Shown: positions 1 through 8,896, counted from the stretch's first letter. The stretch is 64,000 nt of DNA from Burkholderia sp. BCC1644 (GCF_902833225.1 NZ_CADFEI010000016.1:62001-126000), one strand, 5' to 3'. Notes: generated by a model not told the origin, from the sequence alone. A program made the numbers and translations.

Positions 1-848
1 CCGCGCGACATCGCGATGCGCGTGCCGCGGAAGTCGCGCTCGAGCGGCTGCGCGAAGCGCGCGCCCGGTTCCGCGAGTTCGGTCGCGGTCTCGCCGCTCG
101 GCCCGGCGATCGCCGACAGCAGCAACGCGGTATCGGCCACGTCGCGCGCCATCGGCCCGTCGACACCGAGCGTCGTCCAGCCGTTCAGGTCGGGCGCGCG
201 CGGCACGCGGCCCGGCGACGGCCGCAATCCGACGACGTTGTTCCACGCGGCCGGGTTGCGCAGCGACCCGCCCATGTCGCTGCCGCACGCGAGCGGATTC
301 ATCCCGCACGCGAGCGCGGCCGCCGCGCCGCCGCTGCTGCCGCCCGCGGAACGCGTCAGGTCCCACGGGTTGCGCGTCGCGCCGAATACGTCGTTGAACG
401 TATGCGACCCGGCGCCGAATTCGGGCGTGTTCGACTTGCCGATCATCAGCGCGCCGGCGCTCGCGCAGCGGCGCACGACGAGCGCGTCATGCAGCGGCAC
501 GTGATCGGCGAACAACGGCGAGCCGAAGGTCGTGCGCACGCCGCGCGTCGCGGTGAGATCCTTCTGCGACACCGGCAGCCCGTGCAGCGGCCCCTGCCAT
601 TCGCCGCGCATCCAGCGGGTATCGATGTCGCGCGCACGGGCGCGCAGCACGTCGGGATCGACAACGGTCACGAGCGCATTCACGCGCGGGTTGACCGTCG
701 CGATCCGTGCGAGATGCGCATCGAGCAGGTCGCACGCGCTGATCTGCCGTGCCTTCAGCAGGTCGAGCATCGTGCGGGCGGACAAGTCGCACAGGTCGCC
801 GGTCACGACGTCGGCGGGCGGGGACGAAAGCGAAACGGTGGCGGTCAT
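1..848 (-). CDS. Amidase (amidase signature family), C-terminus cut by window edge
   Basis: Hydrolyses a carboxylic amide; the substrate cannot be told from sequence. The first 282 residues are present, starting at the ATG at 848, and the reading frame runs off the window at base 1. The amidase-signature Ser-Ser-Lys machinery is visible: the lysine in GLPVSQKD, the glycine/serine-rich SAGGSSGGAAA, and the nucleophile region GSDMGGSLRNPA. It lies 39 bp downstream of the MFS transporter gene on the same strand, so the two are probably co-transcribed, suggesting uptake and hydrolysis of the same compound. Full length would be about 460-500 aa for this family. Family assignment is firm, function is open. 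Confidence 0.9.
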   Translation of the reverse strand, partial: MTATVSLSSPPADVVTGDLCDLSARTMLDLLKARQISACDLLDAHLARIATVNPRVNALVTVVDPDVLRARARDIDTRWMRGEWQGPLHGLPVSQKDLTATRGVRTTFGSPLFADHVPLHDALVVRRCASAGALMIGKSNTPEFGAGSHTFNDVFGATRNPWDLTRSAGGSSGGAAAALACGMNPLACGSDMGGSLRNPAAWNNVVGLRPSPGRVPRAPDLNGWTTLGVDGPMARDVADTALLLSAIAGPSGETATELAEPGARFAQPLERDFRGTRIAMSR

Positions 849-887
849 ACGGTTCGGGGCGAAGAGGAAGGAAGGAGATGGCAGCCG

Positions 888-2204
888 TCACGCATCGTGT
901 TCGCTGCGATCCTTTGCGAACGCGAGCGCGACGAGCGACAGCACGCCGCAGACGATCACGTACCACGCGGGCGCCGCCGGATTGCCGGTTGCGCCGATCA
1001 TCCACGTGACGATGAACTGCGCGAAGCCGCCGAAGATCGACACGCCGCCCGCATACGCGATCGACAGCGCGGTGGCGCGCGTGCTCTTCGGGAACAGCTC
1101 GGCGAGGATCACGCCGTTCGCGCCGGCGTTGATCGAGTGCAGCGCGGCGAGCAGCATCACGACCGCGTACATCGTCGCGATCGACGGCACCGCGCGGATC
1201 AGCCAGAAGCCCGGCAGGATCAGCACGGTCAGCGCGATGCGCGACCACAGCGCGACGCGCTTGCTGCCGGTGCGATCCGACAGCCGCCCGCCGATCGGCG
1301 CGGCGACGAACATCACGGCGCCTGACAGGATCCCGCACCACAGCGCGGCATCCATCGGCAGGTGCAGCACCTTGATCGCGTACGTCGACATGTAATACAG
1401 CACGATGAAGTGCGCGGCGGTGCCGCCGACCACGAGGCCCAGCGCGGTCAGCACGGCGCCGCCGTCGCGCCGCAGCACGGTGCCGAGCACCGCCGACGAA
1501 CGCCGCGCGGCCGCGGCCGGCGCGTGCTGCTCGATCGCGCTGAAGCGTGCGCGCAGATAGAGGCCGATCGGCGCGATCAGCACGCCCAGCAGGAACGGCA
1601 CGCGCCAGCCCCACGATTCGAGCGACGCGGTATCGAGGAAATGCGACAACAGGAAGCCGACGAACGAACCGGCCAGCGCCGCGGCGCCCTGGCTCGCGAA
1701 CTGCCAGCTCGTGTAGTAGCCGCGTTCGCCGGCCGGCGCGCGCTCGGCGAGCAGCGACGTCGATACGCCGACCTCGCCGCCGGCCGAAAAGCCCTGCAGC
1801 AGCCGCGCGACGACGACCAGCACGGGCGCCGCGATGCCGATCTGCGCATAGGTCGGCAGCACGCCGATCATCCCGGTGCCGATCGCCATCGTGACGAGCG
1901 TGAGGTTCATCGCGGGCACGCGGCCGAACCGGTCGGCGACGAGCCCGATCACGACACCGCCGACCGGCCGCGCGATGAAGCCGACGCCGAAGGTCGCGAC
2001 CGACATCAGCAACTGCTGCTGCGCGGAGACCGCGGGAAAGAACAGTTTGCCGAGCAGCACCGCGAAGAAACTGAACACGGTGAGATCGAAGAATTCGAGG
2101 CCGTTGCCGATCGTGATCGCGACAATCAGCTGACGATTGGACGGGGATGCGGCAACGTCGCCGACATGCCCGCCGAACATGCTGTCCGCTCGGGGCGCCT
2201 TCAT
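888..2204 (-). CDS. MFS transporter, metabolite:H+ symporter type
   Basis: A 438-residue major facilitator protein of the metabolite:H+ symporter (ProP/KgtP/ShiA-like) group. It begins with a short soluble tail, then a first helix around GNGLEFFDLTVFSFFA, and carries the inter-helix motif VADRFGRVPAMN after helix 2 and the RLLQGFSAGGEVG stretch in helix 4, both typical of this group. A purine-rich GGAG lies about 10 nt before the ATG at 2204. It heads a probable two-gene operon with the amidase and is divergent from a LysR regulator gene, which is its likely regulator. Expected location is the inner membrane with 12 helices. Substrate unknown, perhaps an amide or organic acid handled by the amidase. 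Confidence 0.88.
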   Translation of the reverse strand: MKAPRADSMFGGHVGDVAASPSNRQLIVAITIGNGLEFFDLTVFSFFAVLLGKLFFPAVSAQQQLLMSVATFGVGFIARPVGGVVIGLVADRFGRVPAMNLTLVTMAIGTGMIGVLPTYAQIGIAAPVLVVVARLLQGFSAGGEVGVSTSLLAERAPAGERGYYTSWQFASQGAAALAGSFVGFLLSHFLDTASLESWGWRVPFLLGVLIAPIGLYLRARFSAIEQHAPAAAARRSSAVLGTVLRRDGGAVLTALGLVVGGTAAHFIVLYYMSTYAIKVLHLPMDAALWCGILSGAVMFVAAPIGGRLSDRTGSKRVALWSRIALTVLILPGFWLIRAVPSIATMYAVVMLLAALHSINAGANGVILAELFPKSTRATALSIAYAGGVSIFGGFAQFIVTWMIGATGNPAAPAWYVIVCGVLSLVALAFAKDRSEHDA

Positions 2205-2317
2205 GAAGGTGTGTCTCCGTACTGGTTATGCGTATCGTGTGCGCGGCCCGTTCGACGGCCTGCGCATGCAGTCTAGGCATTCAAAATACGCAGCCCGGAG
2301 CGACATTTTTCGATCGT

Positions 2318-2334
2318 GATAACGCACGGTTATC
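2318..2334. promoter_or_regulatory. Candidate LysR-type operator between MFS and LysR genes
   Basis: A perfect inverted repeat GATAAC-N5-GTTATC lies in the 199-bp divergent intergenic region. It fits the T-N11-A architecture that LysR-type regulators bind. It sits 70 bp upstream of the LysR gene start and 114 bp upstream of the MFS start, as expected for an autoregulated divergent pair. Pattern only; no binding evidence. Confidence 0.5.
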
Positions 2335-2403
2335 GCGTGCTTTCCACGCGGCGGCGCGGTGTAGGATACGAACGTCGCCACTGCCGCCGCGCCCCGCCTC
2401 GCC

Positions 2404-3321
2404 GTGAAACATCACCAGCTCCGGGCGCTTGCCGCCATCGCCGAACACGGCAGCCTGCGCGCGGCCGCGCGCGCGATCCACCTGTCGCAGCCCGCGCTGA
2501 CGAAGGCGATCCGCGAACTCGAACTCGATCTCGGCGTGCCGCTCGTCACGCGCAATGCGCGCGGCGCGCAACTCACGCGTTTCGGGCAGGCCGTCTATGC
2601 ACGCGCGCGGCTGATCCTTGCGGAGATGCAGCACGCGCGCGACGACGTGATCCAGCTGTCGGGCGGCAAGGAAGGCGCGCTCGCGTGCGCGCTGACGCCG
2701 CTGATGTCGCTCGGCTTCCTGCCGGCCGCGCTCGACGCGTTCCGCCAGCGCATGCCGACGATCCGCCTCGACGTGCGCGAAGGATTTCTCGACACGGCGC
2801 TGCCGCGGCTGCGCGACGGCTCGCTCGACTTCGTGATCGCGATCGTCGATGCGACACGGCTGTCGCCGGAATTCACGTTCCGGCCGCTGCTCGAATCGGA
2901 ACTGATCCTGATGACGCGCGCGAGCAATCCGCTGCGTCACTGCACGTCGCTCGCGCAGTTGCAGGACGCGCAGTGGATCCTCAACACGTCGCCGGAAAGC
3001 ATCGGCCGGCTGCTGCAGGACGTGTTCGTCGCGCACGGCTATCCGGCGCCGCAGCCGATCGTCGAATGCACGTCGTTCAGCGCGGCGTTTTCGCTGTCGG
3101 TGCACACCGACACCGTGTCGTGCGTGCCGAAGAGCTTCATGGAAGTCGACTGGATTCGCGAGCGGATGGTCGCGATCGACGTGGAGGAAGCGATTCCGGC
3201 CGTGTCGGTCGGCGTGCTCACGCGCCGCGATGCGCTGAACACGATTGCCTGCGACTACCTGATCCACTGCTTCGTCGAAGCCGTGCGCCGGCACGATCGC
3301 GCGGTGCTGCCGTGGCGATAG
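2404..3321 (+). CDS. LysR-family transcriptional regulator
   Basis: A 305-residue LysR regulator using a GTG start at 2404. Residues 1-60 form the winged HTH (HQLRALAAIAEHGSLRAAAR then LSQPALTKAIRELE), followed by a periplasmic-binding-like effector domain from about residue 90. Length is normal for the family. It is transcribed away from the MFS-amidase pair across a 199-bp gap that contains an inverted repeat of LysR-box form, so it most likely controls that pair and itself. Effector not predictable. Confidence 0.93.
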   Translation: MKHHQLRALAAIAEHGSLRAAARAIHLSQPALTKAIRELELDLGVPLVTRNARGAQLTRFGQAVYARARLILAEMQHARDDVIQLSGGKEGALACALTPLMSLGFLPAALDAFRQRMPTIRLDVREGFLDTALPRLRDGSLDFVIAIVDATRLSPEFTFRPLLESELILMTRASNPLRHCTSLAQLQDAQWILNTSPESIGRLLQDVFVAHGYPAPQPIVECTSFSAAFSLSVHTDTVSCVPKSFMEVDWIRERMVAIDVEEAIPAVSVGVLTRRDALNTIACDYLIHCFVEAVRRHDRAVLPWR

Positions 3322-3330
3322 CGGCGCCGC

Positions 3331-3723
3331 TCAGACGAACAGCGCGATGCACAGCGCGGCGCCGCACAGGTAGGTGCCGAGCGCGCCGATGAAACGCACG
3401 GGATTCGGGTTGGCCATCGTCGGCCAGGCGAGCAATCCGATGACCAGCAGGCAGCGGCACACGGTTGCCGCGACGATCAGCGCGAGGATCGCGCGAGACG
3501 GATCGTGTGCGCCGAAATAGAGAAACAGCACCGCGAGAAACGGCGCGTATTCGGCCGTGTTGCCGTGCGCGCGCACGACCTTGTGCAGCCCGTTCGTCGG
3601 GTCGGGCGCACACCCCGATCCGGTGGTGCACCGAAAGCGCGTGACGGACACGACGAGCCCGAGCCCGAACAGCAGCAGCCCGAGGATGGCCGTGCACACG
3701 AGTGCGACGGGATGGATCGTCAT
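3331..3723 (-). CDS. MAPEG-family inner-membrane protein
   Basis: A 130-residue protein with four predicted hydrophobic segments and the MAPEG-like motif KVVRAHGNTAEYAPFLAV around residues 48-66, where the RxHxNxxE pattern is characteristic of the superfamily that includes microsomal glutathione transferases. Start chosen at the ATG at 3723; the longer open frame upstream is low-complexity and has no support. Convergent with the LysR gene, with only 9 bp between stops. Catalytic activity is not predictable because bacterial MAPEG homologues are mostly uncharacterised. Confidence 0.82.
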   Translation of the reverse strand: MTIHPVALVCTAILGLLLFGLGLVVSVTRFRCTTGSGCAPDPTNGLHKVVRAHGNTAEYAPFLAVLFLYFGAHDPSRAILALIVAATVCRCLLVIGLLAWPTMANPNPVRFIGALGTYLCGAALCIALFV

Positions 3724-4143
3724 GGGACTCCGGGCGTAAGCGGAAATGCGCCGCACCTCCGGCGATCGTACCCGCCGGCGGCGCGCGCGGCTATCGCGGA
3801 AACCCGTAGCGCCGCCGTTCGACACCCCTCTTTCACGAACGGGTTCCGGCCCGAATTGCAACGTTGCCGCAGCGCACGAAATCGGTGCGTCGTCCGTCGG
3901 CCCGGCCACGCGGGCCTGCCCGCCGCCTCCCCCTGCCACGCGGTCTCCGCCGCGCAAAACGCGCAAACGTTACGCCGCGACGGCGCGCACCATCGCAGCG
4001 CAGCGCCCGTTGCCGCGCATCACAGGCACGCGCGTTGCGTCGGCGCATCTCGGTAGTCGACGCCCTTGGCAGCCCGCTGCGGAGGACTACACTAATCCTT
4101 AATGGGGTGCGGCCGGAGCCCGCACTTTCAGGGAGACGCCGCC
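3724..4143. other. 420-bp intergenic region with a promoter for the PBP gene
   Basis: No convincing coding region. Near the right end a sigma70-like promoter is visible: TTGGCA (4066-4071), 16-bp spacer, TACACT (4088-4093). Predicted transcription would start about 4100. The remainder is GC-rich with short open frames that I regard as chance. Confidence 0.55.
4066..4093 (+). promoter_or_regulatory. Sigma70-like promoter for the class A PBP gene
   Basis: TTGGCA at 4066-4071 and TACACT at 4088-4093 with a 16-bp spacer. Since transcription would start near 4100, the in-frame ATG at 4102 would be almost leaderless. The ATG at 4144, preceded by AGGGAGA, is therefore the better translation start. 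Confidence 0.5.
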
Positions 4144-7100
4144 ATGAATCGGCCGCTAAATCGTATCCTGCCGCGCGTGACCGGACTCGCATCGGTCTGG
4201 ACGTGGATCAAGTGGTCCTTGCTCGCCGCGCTGCTGATCGCGGTGGCCATCGTTGCGCGGCTCGTGCAGACCGAGATCGAAACGTCGCGGCTGCAGGCGC
4301 ACTACCTGTCCGAGCTCACCCGCGACGTCGGCTACACGATCGAGACGGGCCCGAGCGATCACATCCGCTTCCCCGCGAACGGCCCGTACGACCAGCGCCT
4401 TGGTTACGCGATGCTGCCGGCATTCCAGGAGCGGCTGCTCGCGCGCGGCTTCGTCATCGGCAACCAGGCGCGCGATTCGCAGCGGATGCTGTCGCTCGGC
4501 GATCGCGGGTTGTTCCTCCCTTATGAAGAGAAGGACCAGGCCGGCCTGATGCTGTTCGATTCGACCGGCGCGCCGCTGTTCGCGACCGTGTTCCCGCAGC
4601 GCGTGTACGCCGACTTCGACACGGTGCCGCGCGTGGTCGCCGATTCGCTGCTGTTCATCGAGGATCGCTACCTGCTCGACGCGAACGAGCCGAACCGCAA
4701 CCCGGCGATCGACTGGGGGCGTTTCAGCCGCGCACTCGCCGACCAGGCGCTGCACGTCGTCAACCGTCACCAGGCGCGCCCGGGCGGCAGCACGCTCGCG
4801 ACGCAGATCGAGAAGTTCCGCCATTCGCCCGAAGGCCGCACCGCGACGCCGCCCGAAAAGCTGCGGCAGATCGCGTCCGCGTCGGTGCGCGCGTACCTGA
4901 ACGGCCCGCAGACGATGCTCGCGCGCCGCACGATCGTCGTGCGCTACCTGAACTCGGTGCCGCTCGCCGCGCGGCCGCACGTCGGTGAAATCACCGGCAT
5001 CGGCGACGGTCTCGCCGCGTGGTACGGCCGCGACTTCAACGACGTGAACCGGATCCTGTCCGCGCCGACGACGGGCGACAATGTCGACGAACAGGGCAAG
5101 ACGTTCCGCGAGGTGCTGTCGCTGATCATCGCGCAGCGCGCACCGTCGTACTTCCTCAACCGCGGTTATCCGGCGCTGGAGAAGCTGACCGACAGCTACC
5201 TGCGGCTGCTGTCGACCGGCGGCGTGATCTCGCCCGCGCTGCGCGATGCCGCGCTCGCCGCGCAGATCGAACGCAGCGCGCCGCCGGCCGCCGCGCACGT
5301 GCAGTCGTTCGTGTCGCGCAAGGCCGTGACGTCCGCGCGCGCGTCGCTGCTGTCGGCGCTCGGCATCGGCGACCTGTACCAGCTCGACCAGCTCGACCTG
5401 CAGGCGACGAGTACGCTCGACAACGGCGTGCAGCAGGCCGTCGCCGAACGGCTCGCACGGGCGTCGACACGCGACGGCGCGCAGGCCGCCGGCCTGTACG
5501 GTTTCGAGATGCTCGCGCCGAAGGACGACCCGTCGCACCTCACGTACAGCTTCACGCTGTACGAGCACCGCAACGGCGCGAACATGCTGCGCGTGCAGAC
5601 CGACAGCGTGAACGAGCCGTTCGACGTGAACCGCGGCGGCCGCATCAACCTCGGCTCGACCGCGAAACTGCGCACGCTGATCACGTACCTGCAGATCGTG
5701 TCGGACCTGCATGCGCGTTACGCGAACCTGTCGAACGCGGAGCTTGCGCGCGTGAAGCCCGACCCGATCGACGGGCTGTCGCACTGGGCGCTCGACTACC
5801 TGTCGCATACGCGCGACCGCTCGCTGCAGGCGATGCTCGACGCGGCCGTCGAACGCAAGTACTCGGCAAGCCCCGACGTGTTCTACACGGGCGGCGGCGC
5901 GCAGGTGTTCTCGAACTTCGAGAAGTCGGACAACGGCCGCATCCTGACGCTGCACGCGGCGTTCGAGCACTCGGTCAACCTCGTGTTCGTGCGGCTGATG
6001 CGCGACATCGTCCACTACGAGACGCTGCAGGCGGCCGGCCCGTCGTCGTCGTGGCTCGGGGACCCCGAGCAGCGCCAGCGTTACCTGCAGCAGTTCGTAG
6101 ACGGCGAAAGCCAAGTCTACGTGAAGCGCTACTACACACGCTATGCGGGCAAGGCGCCCGACGACGCACTCGCGCTGATGCTGCGCGACGTGCGCAAGTC
6201 GCCGCCGAAGATCGCGACGGTGCTGCGCAGCGTCGCGCCGAACGAATCGCTTGCATGGTTCGATGCGCAGATGCGCGCGCAACTGAAGGGGACGCCTGCC
6301 GCGACGCTGTCCGACGACGATCTCGCCGCGCTCTACGCGAAATACGCGATCGACCGCTTCAACCTCAATGACCGCGGCTATATCGCGAGCGTGCATCCGC
6401 TCGCACTGTGGACGCTCAACTACCTGCGCGCGCACCCGGCCGCATCGCTCGCCGAGGTCCAGCGCGACAGCCACGATGCGCGTTTCTACACGTACTCGTG
6501 GCTGTACAAGACGCGCTACCACGCGACGCAGGACCGGCGCATCCGTCGCATGGTCGAGCTGCGCGCGTACGCGGAGATCACGAAGTCGTGGCGCGCGCTC
6601 GGCTACCCGTTCGCGGAAGTCACACCGTCGTACGCGGCCGCGATCGGCGCATCGGGCGACCAGCCCGACGCGCTCGCGAAACTGATCGGCCTGATCGCGA
6701 ACGGCGGCCAGAAGGCGCCGACCGAGACGATCACGCGGCTCGACTTCGCGAAGGGCACGCCGTACGAAACGCGCTTCGTGCGCGCGGCCGCGCAACCGCA
6801 GCCGATGCTGTCGCCGGAGATCGTCAACGTGGCGCACACGCTGCTGCGCGACGTCGTGCTCAACGGCACCGCGCGCCGCCTCGCGGGCGGCCTCACGCTG
6901 CCCGACGGCAAGACGCTCGACGTGTACGGCAAGACGGGGACGGGCGACCAGCGCTTCAACGTCTATGCGCGCGGCGCGCGGCTGATCGAGTCGCGCAAGG
7001 TCAACCGCAGCGGCACGTTCGTGTTCGTGATCGGCAACCGGTTCTTCGGGGTCCTGACCGCAACCGCGCACGAGCCGTACGCGGCGCGCTACGACTTCAC

Positions 7101-7251
7101 GAGCGCGATGGCCGTACAGCTGCTGAAGTCGATGGCGCCCGCGCTCGCTCCGCTGATCGAACGCCCGGCCGACGCCGGCACGCGCACGGCGGGCCCGGCG
7201 CCGCAAGCGGAAACGCCTGCGCCGGACACGGCGTCGGCACAACCTTCCTGA
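4144..7251 (+). CDS. Class A penicillin-binding protein (transglycosylase/transpeptidase), 1035 aa
   Basis: Bifunctional peptidoglycan synthase acting in the periplasm. A short cytoplasmic tail is followed by one membrane helix (about residues 23-43). The GT51 glycosyltransferase domain shows the catalytic-Glu region IEDRYLLDANEPNRN (Glu173) and RPGGSTLATQIEKF (about 212-225). The transpeptidase domain has the nucleophile motif Ser505-Thr-Ala-Lys508 and Lys930-Thr-Gly. At 1035 aa it is longer than usual PBP1a/1b (about 750-900), because of inserted segments between domains, and its GT motifs are divergent. The C-terminus is Pro/Ala-rich. Start at 4144 has an AGGGAGA ribosome site. Probably an accessory class A PBP rather than the main PBP1a. 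Confidence 0.88.
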   Translation: MNRPLNRILPRVTGLASVWTWIKWSLLAALLIAVAIVARLVQTEIETSRLQAHYLSELTRDVGYTIETGPSDHIRFPANGPYDQRLGYAMLPAFQERLLARGFVIGNQARDSQRMLSLGDRGLFLPYEEKDQAGLMLFDSTGAPLFATVFPQRVYADFDTVPRVVADSLLFIEDRYLLDANEPNRNPAIDWGRFSRALADQALHVVNRHQARPGGSTLATQIEKFRHSPEGRTATPPEKLRQIASASVRAYLNGPQTMLARRTIVVRYLNSVPLAARPHVGEITGIGDGLAAWYGRDFNDVNRILSAPTTGDNVDEQGKTFREVLSLIIAQRAPSYFLNRGYPALEKLTDSYLRLLSTGGVISPALRDAALAAQIERSAPPAAAHVQSFVSRKAVTSARASLLSALGIGDLYQLDQLDLQATSTLDNGVQQAVAERLARASTRDGAQAAGLYGFEMLAPKDDPSHLTYSFTLYEHRNGANMLRVQTDSVNEPFDVNRGGRINLGSTAKLRTLITYLQIVSDLHARYANLSNAELARVKPDPIDGLSHWALDYLSHTRDRSLQAMLDAAVERKYSASPDVFYTGGGAQVFSNFEKSDNGRILTLHAAFEHSVNLVFVRLMRDIVHYETLQAAGPSSSWLGDPEQRQRYLQQFVDGESQVYVKRYYTRYAGKAPDDALALMLRDVRKSPPKIATVLRSVAPNESLAWFDAQMRAQLKGTPAATLSDDDLAALYAKYAIDRFNLNDRGYIASVHPLALWTLNYLRAHPAASLAEVQRDSHDARFYTYSWLYKTRYHATQDRRIRRMVELRAYAEITKSWRALGYPFAEVTPSYAAAIGASGDQPDALAKLIGLIANGGQKAPTETITRLDFAKGTPYETRFVRAAAQPQPMLSPEIVNVAHTLLRDVVLNGTARRLAGGLTLPDGKTLDVYGKTGTGDQRFNVYARGARLIESRKVNRSGTFVFVIGNRFFGVLTATAHEPYAARYDFTSAMAVQLLKSMAPALAPLIERPADAGTRTAGPAPQAETPAPDTASAQPS

Positions 7252-7285
7252 CCGCGGCGCGACCGTTCGCGCCGCCGTGCGCCGC

Positions 7286-7633
7286 TCAGTGCGAGCGGCC
7301 GTCGTAATGCGTGACGGGCAGCGCGTCGAGGTCGACATCCTCGAGACAGCGAACGTTGATCGCCGCCATCGCGGTGCCGTCCGGATGCATGCCCTCGCCG
7401 AACGCGTGAATCCCGCAGCGCTTGCAGAAGCGATGCTTGATCACGTGCTTGTTGAACAGGTAGGTCGCGAGATGTTCTTCGGGTGTCAGCAGCTTCATGT
7501 GGTCGCGCGGCACGAACCACATCAGTGCGCCCTTGCGCTGGCAGATCGAGCAGTTGCAGGCCATCACGCCCTGCAGGTCGCCTTCCGCCTCGAACTTCAC
7601 GTCTCCGCAGTGACAGCTTCCGCGATAAAGCAT
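7286..7633 (-). CDS. GFA-family (CENP-V/GFA domain) zinc protein
   Basis: A 115-residue protein of the glutathione-dependent formaldehyde-activating (GFA) fold. Zinc ligands are visible as SCHCG (Cys7, Cys9), CNCSICQRKG (Cys26, Cys28, Cys31) and CKRCG (Cys70, Cys73). The ATG at 7633 is used because the fold starts immediately after it; the longer frame upstream is unsupported. Convergent with the PBP gene. Many GFA paralogues exist in proteobacteria, so formaldehyde chemistry is not proven. Genuine Gfa enzymes are larger (about 190 aa), so this is a small paralogue of unknown substrate. Confidence 0.88.
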   Translation of the reverse strand: MLYRGSCHCGDVKFEAEGDLQGVMACNCSICQRKGALMWFVPRDHMKLLTPEEHLATYLFNKHVIKHRFCKRCGIHAFGEGMHPDGTAMAAINVRCLEDVDLDALPVTHYDGRSH

Positions 7634-7784
7634 GGTCGTCTCCCGGTGCGGCCCGTGCGCGTCGACGGTATCCGGGCAGACACCGTTGGCCGGGCCGATC
7701 CAAACGCGTACAGTAGCGCTCGCACGCGCCGCACGCAACGTCCGGCGGCGCCCGTCCCGACCTGTCCAACCAAGGAAAACCGTC

Positions 7785-8030
7785 ATGCTCGAACTGCGCC
7801 CCGGCTGCGAATGCTGCGACAAGGACCTGCCGCCCGATTCGGCGGAGGCGCGCATCTGTACGTTCGAATGCACGTTCTGCACGACCTGCGCCGACGACGT
7901 GCTGAAGGGCCGCTGCCCGAACTGCGGCGGCGACCTGGTCGCGCGCCCGCGGCGGCCGGCGAGCCTGCTCGCGAAGTACCCGCCATCGACGGATCGCATC
8001 GTCAAGCCGGGCGGCTGCGCGAGCGCCTGA
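7785..8030 (+). CDS. DUF1272 small zinc-ribbon-like protein
   Basis: An 81-residue cysteine-rich protein beginning MLELRPGCECC. Cys pairs occur as CECC, CTFECTFCTTC and CPNCGG, the pattern of the DUF1272 family, which is presumed to bind zinc. The ATG at 7785 follows AAGGAAAACC, a good ribosome-binding sequence; the longer open frame upstream is rejected. Function is unknown for the family. It is divergent from the GFA gene and convergent with the GntR regulator gene. Confidence 0.85.
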   Translation: MLELRPGCECCDKDLPPDSAEARICTFECTFCTTCADDVLKGRCPNCGGDLVARPRRPASLLAKYPPSTDRIVKPGGCASA

Positions 8031-8057
8031 CGGCACCCCGCGGTCCGCGCCTTTCCG

Positions 8058-8738
8058 TCACGACATCTCGATCCGCGCGCGCGTCACCGCGAGCAGCGTC
8101 GCCATCGCGCGGCGCGCGCCATCCTCGTCGCGCACGCGAATCGCATCGCTGACGGCCACGTGCTCGGCGAGCGATGCGTTGTAGACGTCGGCCCGGCGCG
8201 CGTTCAGATGCAGCTGCGCCTCGAGCGTGCGGTCGATCAGCGCGCCGAGCGGCACCAGCAGCTCGTTGCCGCCGGCCTCGAGCACGCTCAGGTGAAAGCG
8301 CAGGTCGGCGCGCACCCATTCGTCGACGTTGCGCGCGGCGGCCATCGCACGCGCCGCGCCGTCGATCGCGGCGCACGCTTCCAGCGTATGCGTGCGCGCG
8401 GCCAGCGCGGCCGCGTACGGCTCGATCATCTCGCGCATCTCCTGCAGCTTCAGCGCAAACGCGAGCGGCGGCGCGACGCGCGCATACCAGTCGAGCAGGT
8501 CGGCGTCGAGCAGGTTCCACGCGCGGCGCGGCCGCACGCGCGTGCCGACCTTCGGCCGCGATTCGACGAGCCCCTTCGACGTCAGCGTACGCAGCGCCTC
8601 GCGCATCACCGTGCGGCTGACGCCGTACATCTCCATCAGGTCGGGCTCCCGCGGCAGCAGCGATTCGGGCGGATAGTCGCCGCGCAGGATCGCCGTCGCC
8701 AGCCGGAAGGCCGTCTGTCCATGCAGGTCGCGTTGAAT
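8058..8738 (-). CDS. GntR/FadR-family regulator, probable DgoR-like, with non-canonical start
   Basis: An approximately 226-residue FadR-type regulator: N-terminal winged HTH (GQTAFRLATAIL, then LMEMYGVSRTVMREALRTL and GLVESRPKVGTRV), followed by an all-helical FCD effector domain. It is divergent from dgoD, so it is probably the repressor of galactonate catabolism. The first in-frame ATG, at 8636, would remove about half of the HTH. No ATG, GTG or TTG exists in frame between that codon and the upstream stop at 8775-8777. The best-placed alternative is an ATT at 8738, seven bases after GGAG; an ATC at 8741 and a CTG at 8762 are also possible. I place the start at the ATT, but this is inference. 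Confidence 0.85.
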   Translation of the reverse strand: MQRDLHGQTAFRLATAILRGDYPPESLLPREPDLMEMYGVSRTVMREALRTLTSKGLVESRPKVGTRVRPRRAWNLLDADLLDWYARVAPPLAFALKLQEMREMIEPYAAALAARTHTLEACAAIDGAARAMAAARNVDEWVRADLRFHLSVLEAGGNELLVPLGALIDRTLEAQLHLNARRADVYNASLAEHVAVSDAIRVRDEDGARRAMATLLAVTRARIEMS

Positions 8739-8787
8739 GATCGTTCTCCGTTGATCCGGCAGGCCGGCTGCCCACTATCTGCACAAT

Positions 8788-8805
8788 AATGCTATTAATA
8801 CTATT
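8788..8805. promoter_or_regulatory. Candidate GntR operator between regulator and dgoD
   Basis: An AT-rich imperfect palindrome, AATGCTATTAATACTATT, centred on TATTAATA. It stands out in otherwise GC-rich DNA, about 92-109 bp before the dgoD ATG and about 50 bp before the regulator start. Position and symmetry fit an operator for the divergent FadR-type regulator. No binding evidence. Confidence 0.5.
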
Positions 8806-8896
8806 TTTTATCGGGCTACGCTAGGATAACCGTGAAAGCACGCGACCGTGCGCCGCGCCCGAGCGGCCGCGCCGGTCAACCATGGAGACTCGCGTC

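Noticed and set aside
4156-7338. A 1060-codon minus-strand open frame opposite the PBP gene
   Set aside because: Arg/Val/Glu-rich translation without domains, exactly antisense to a well-supported gene. Such frames arise from high GC at third codon positions.
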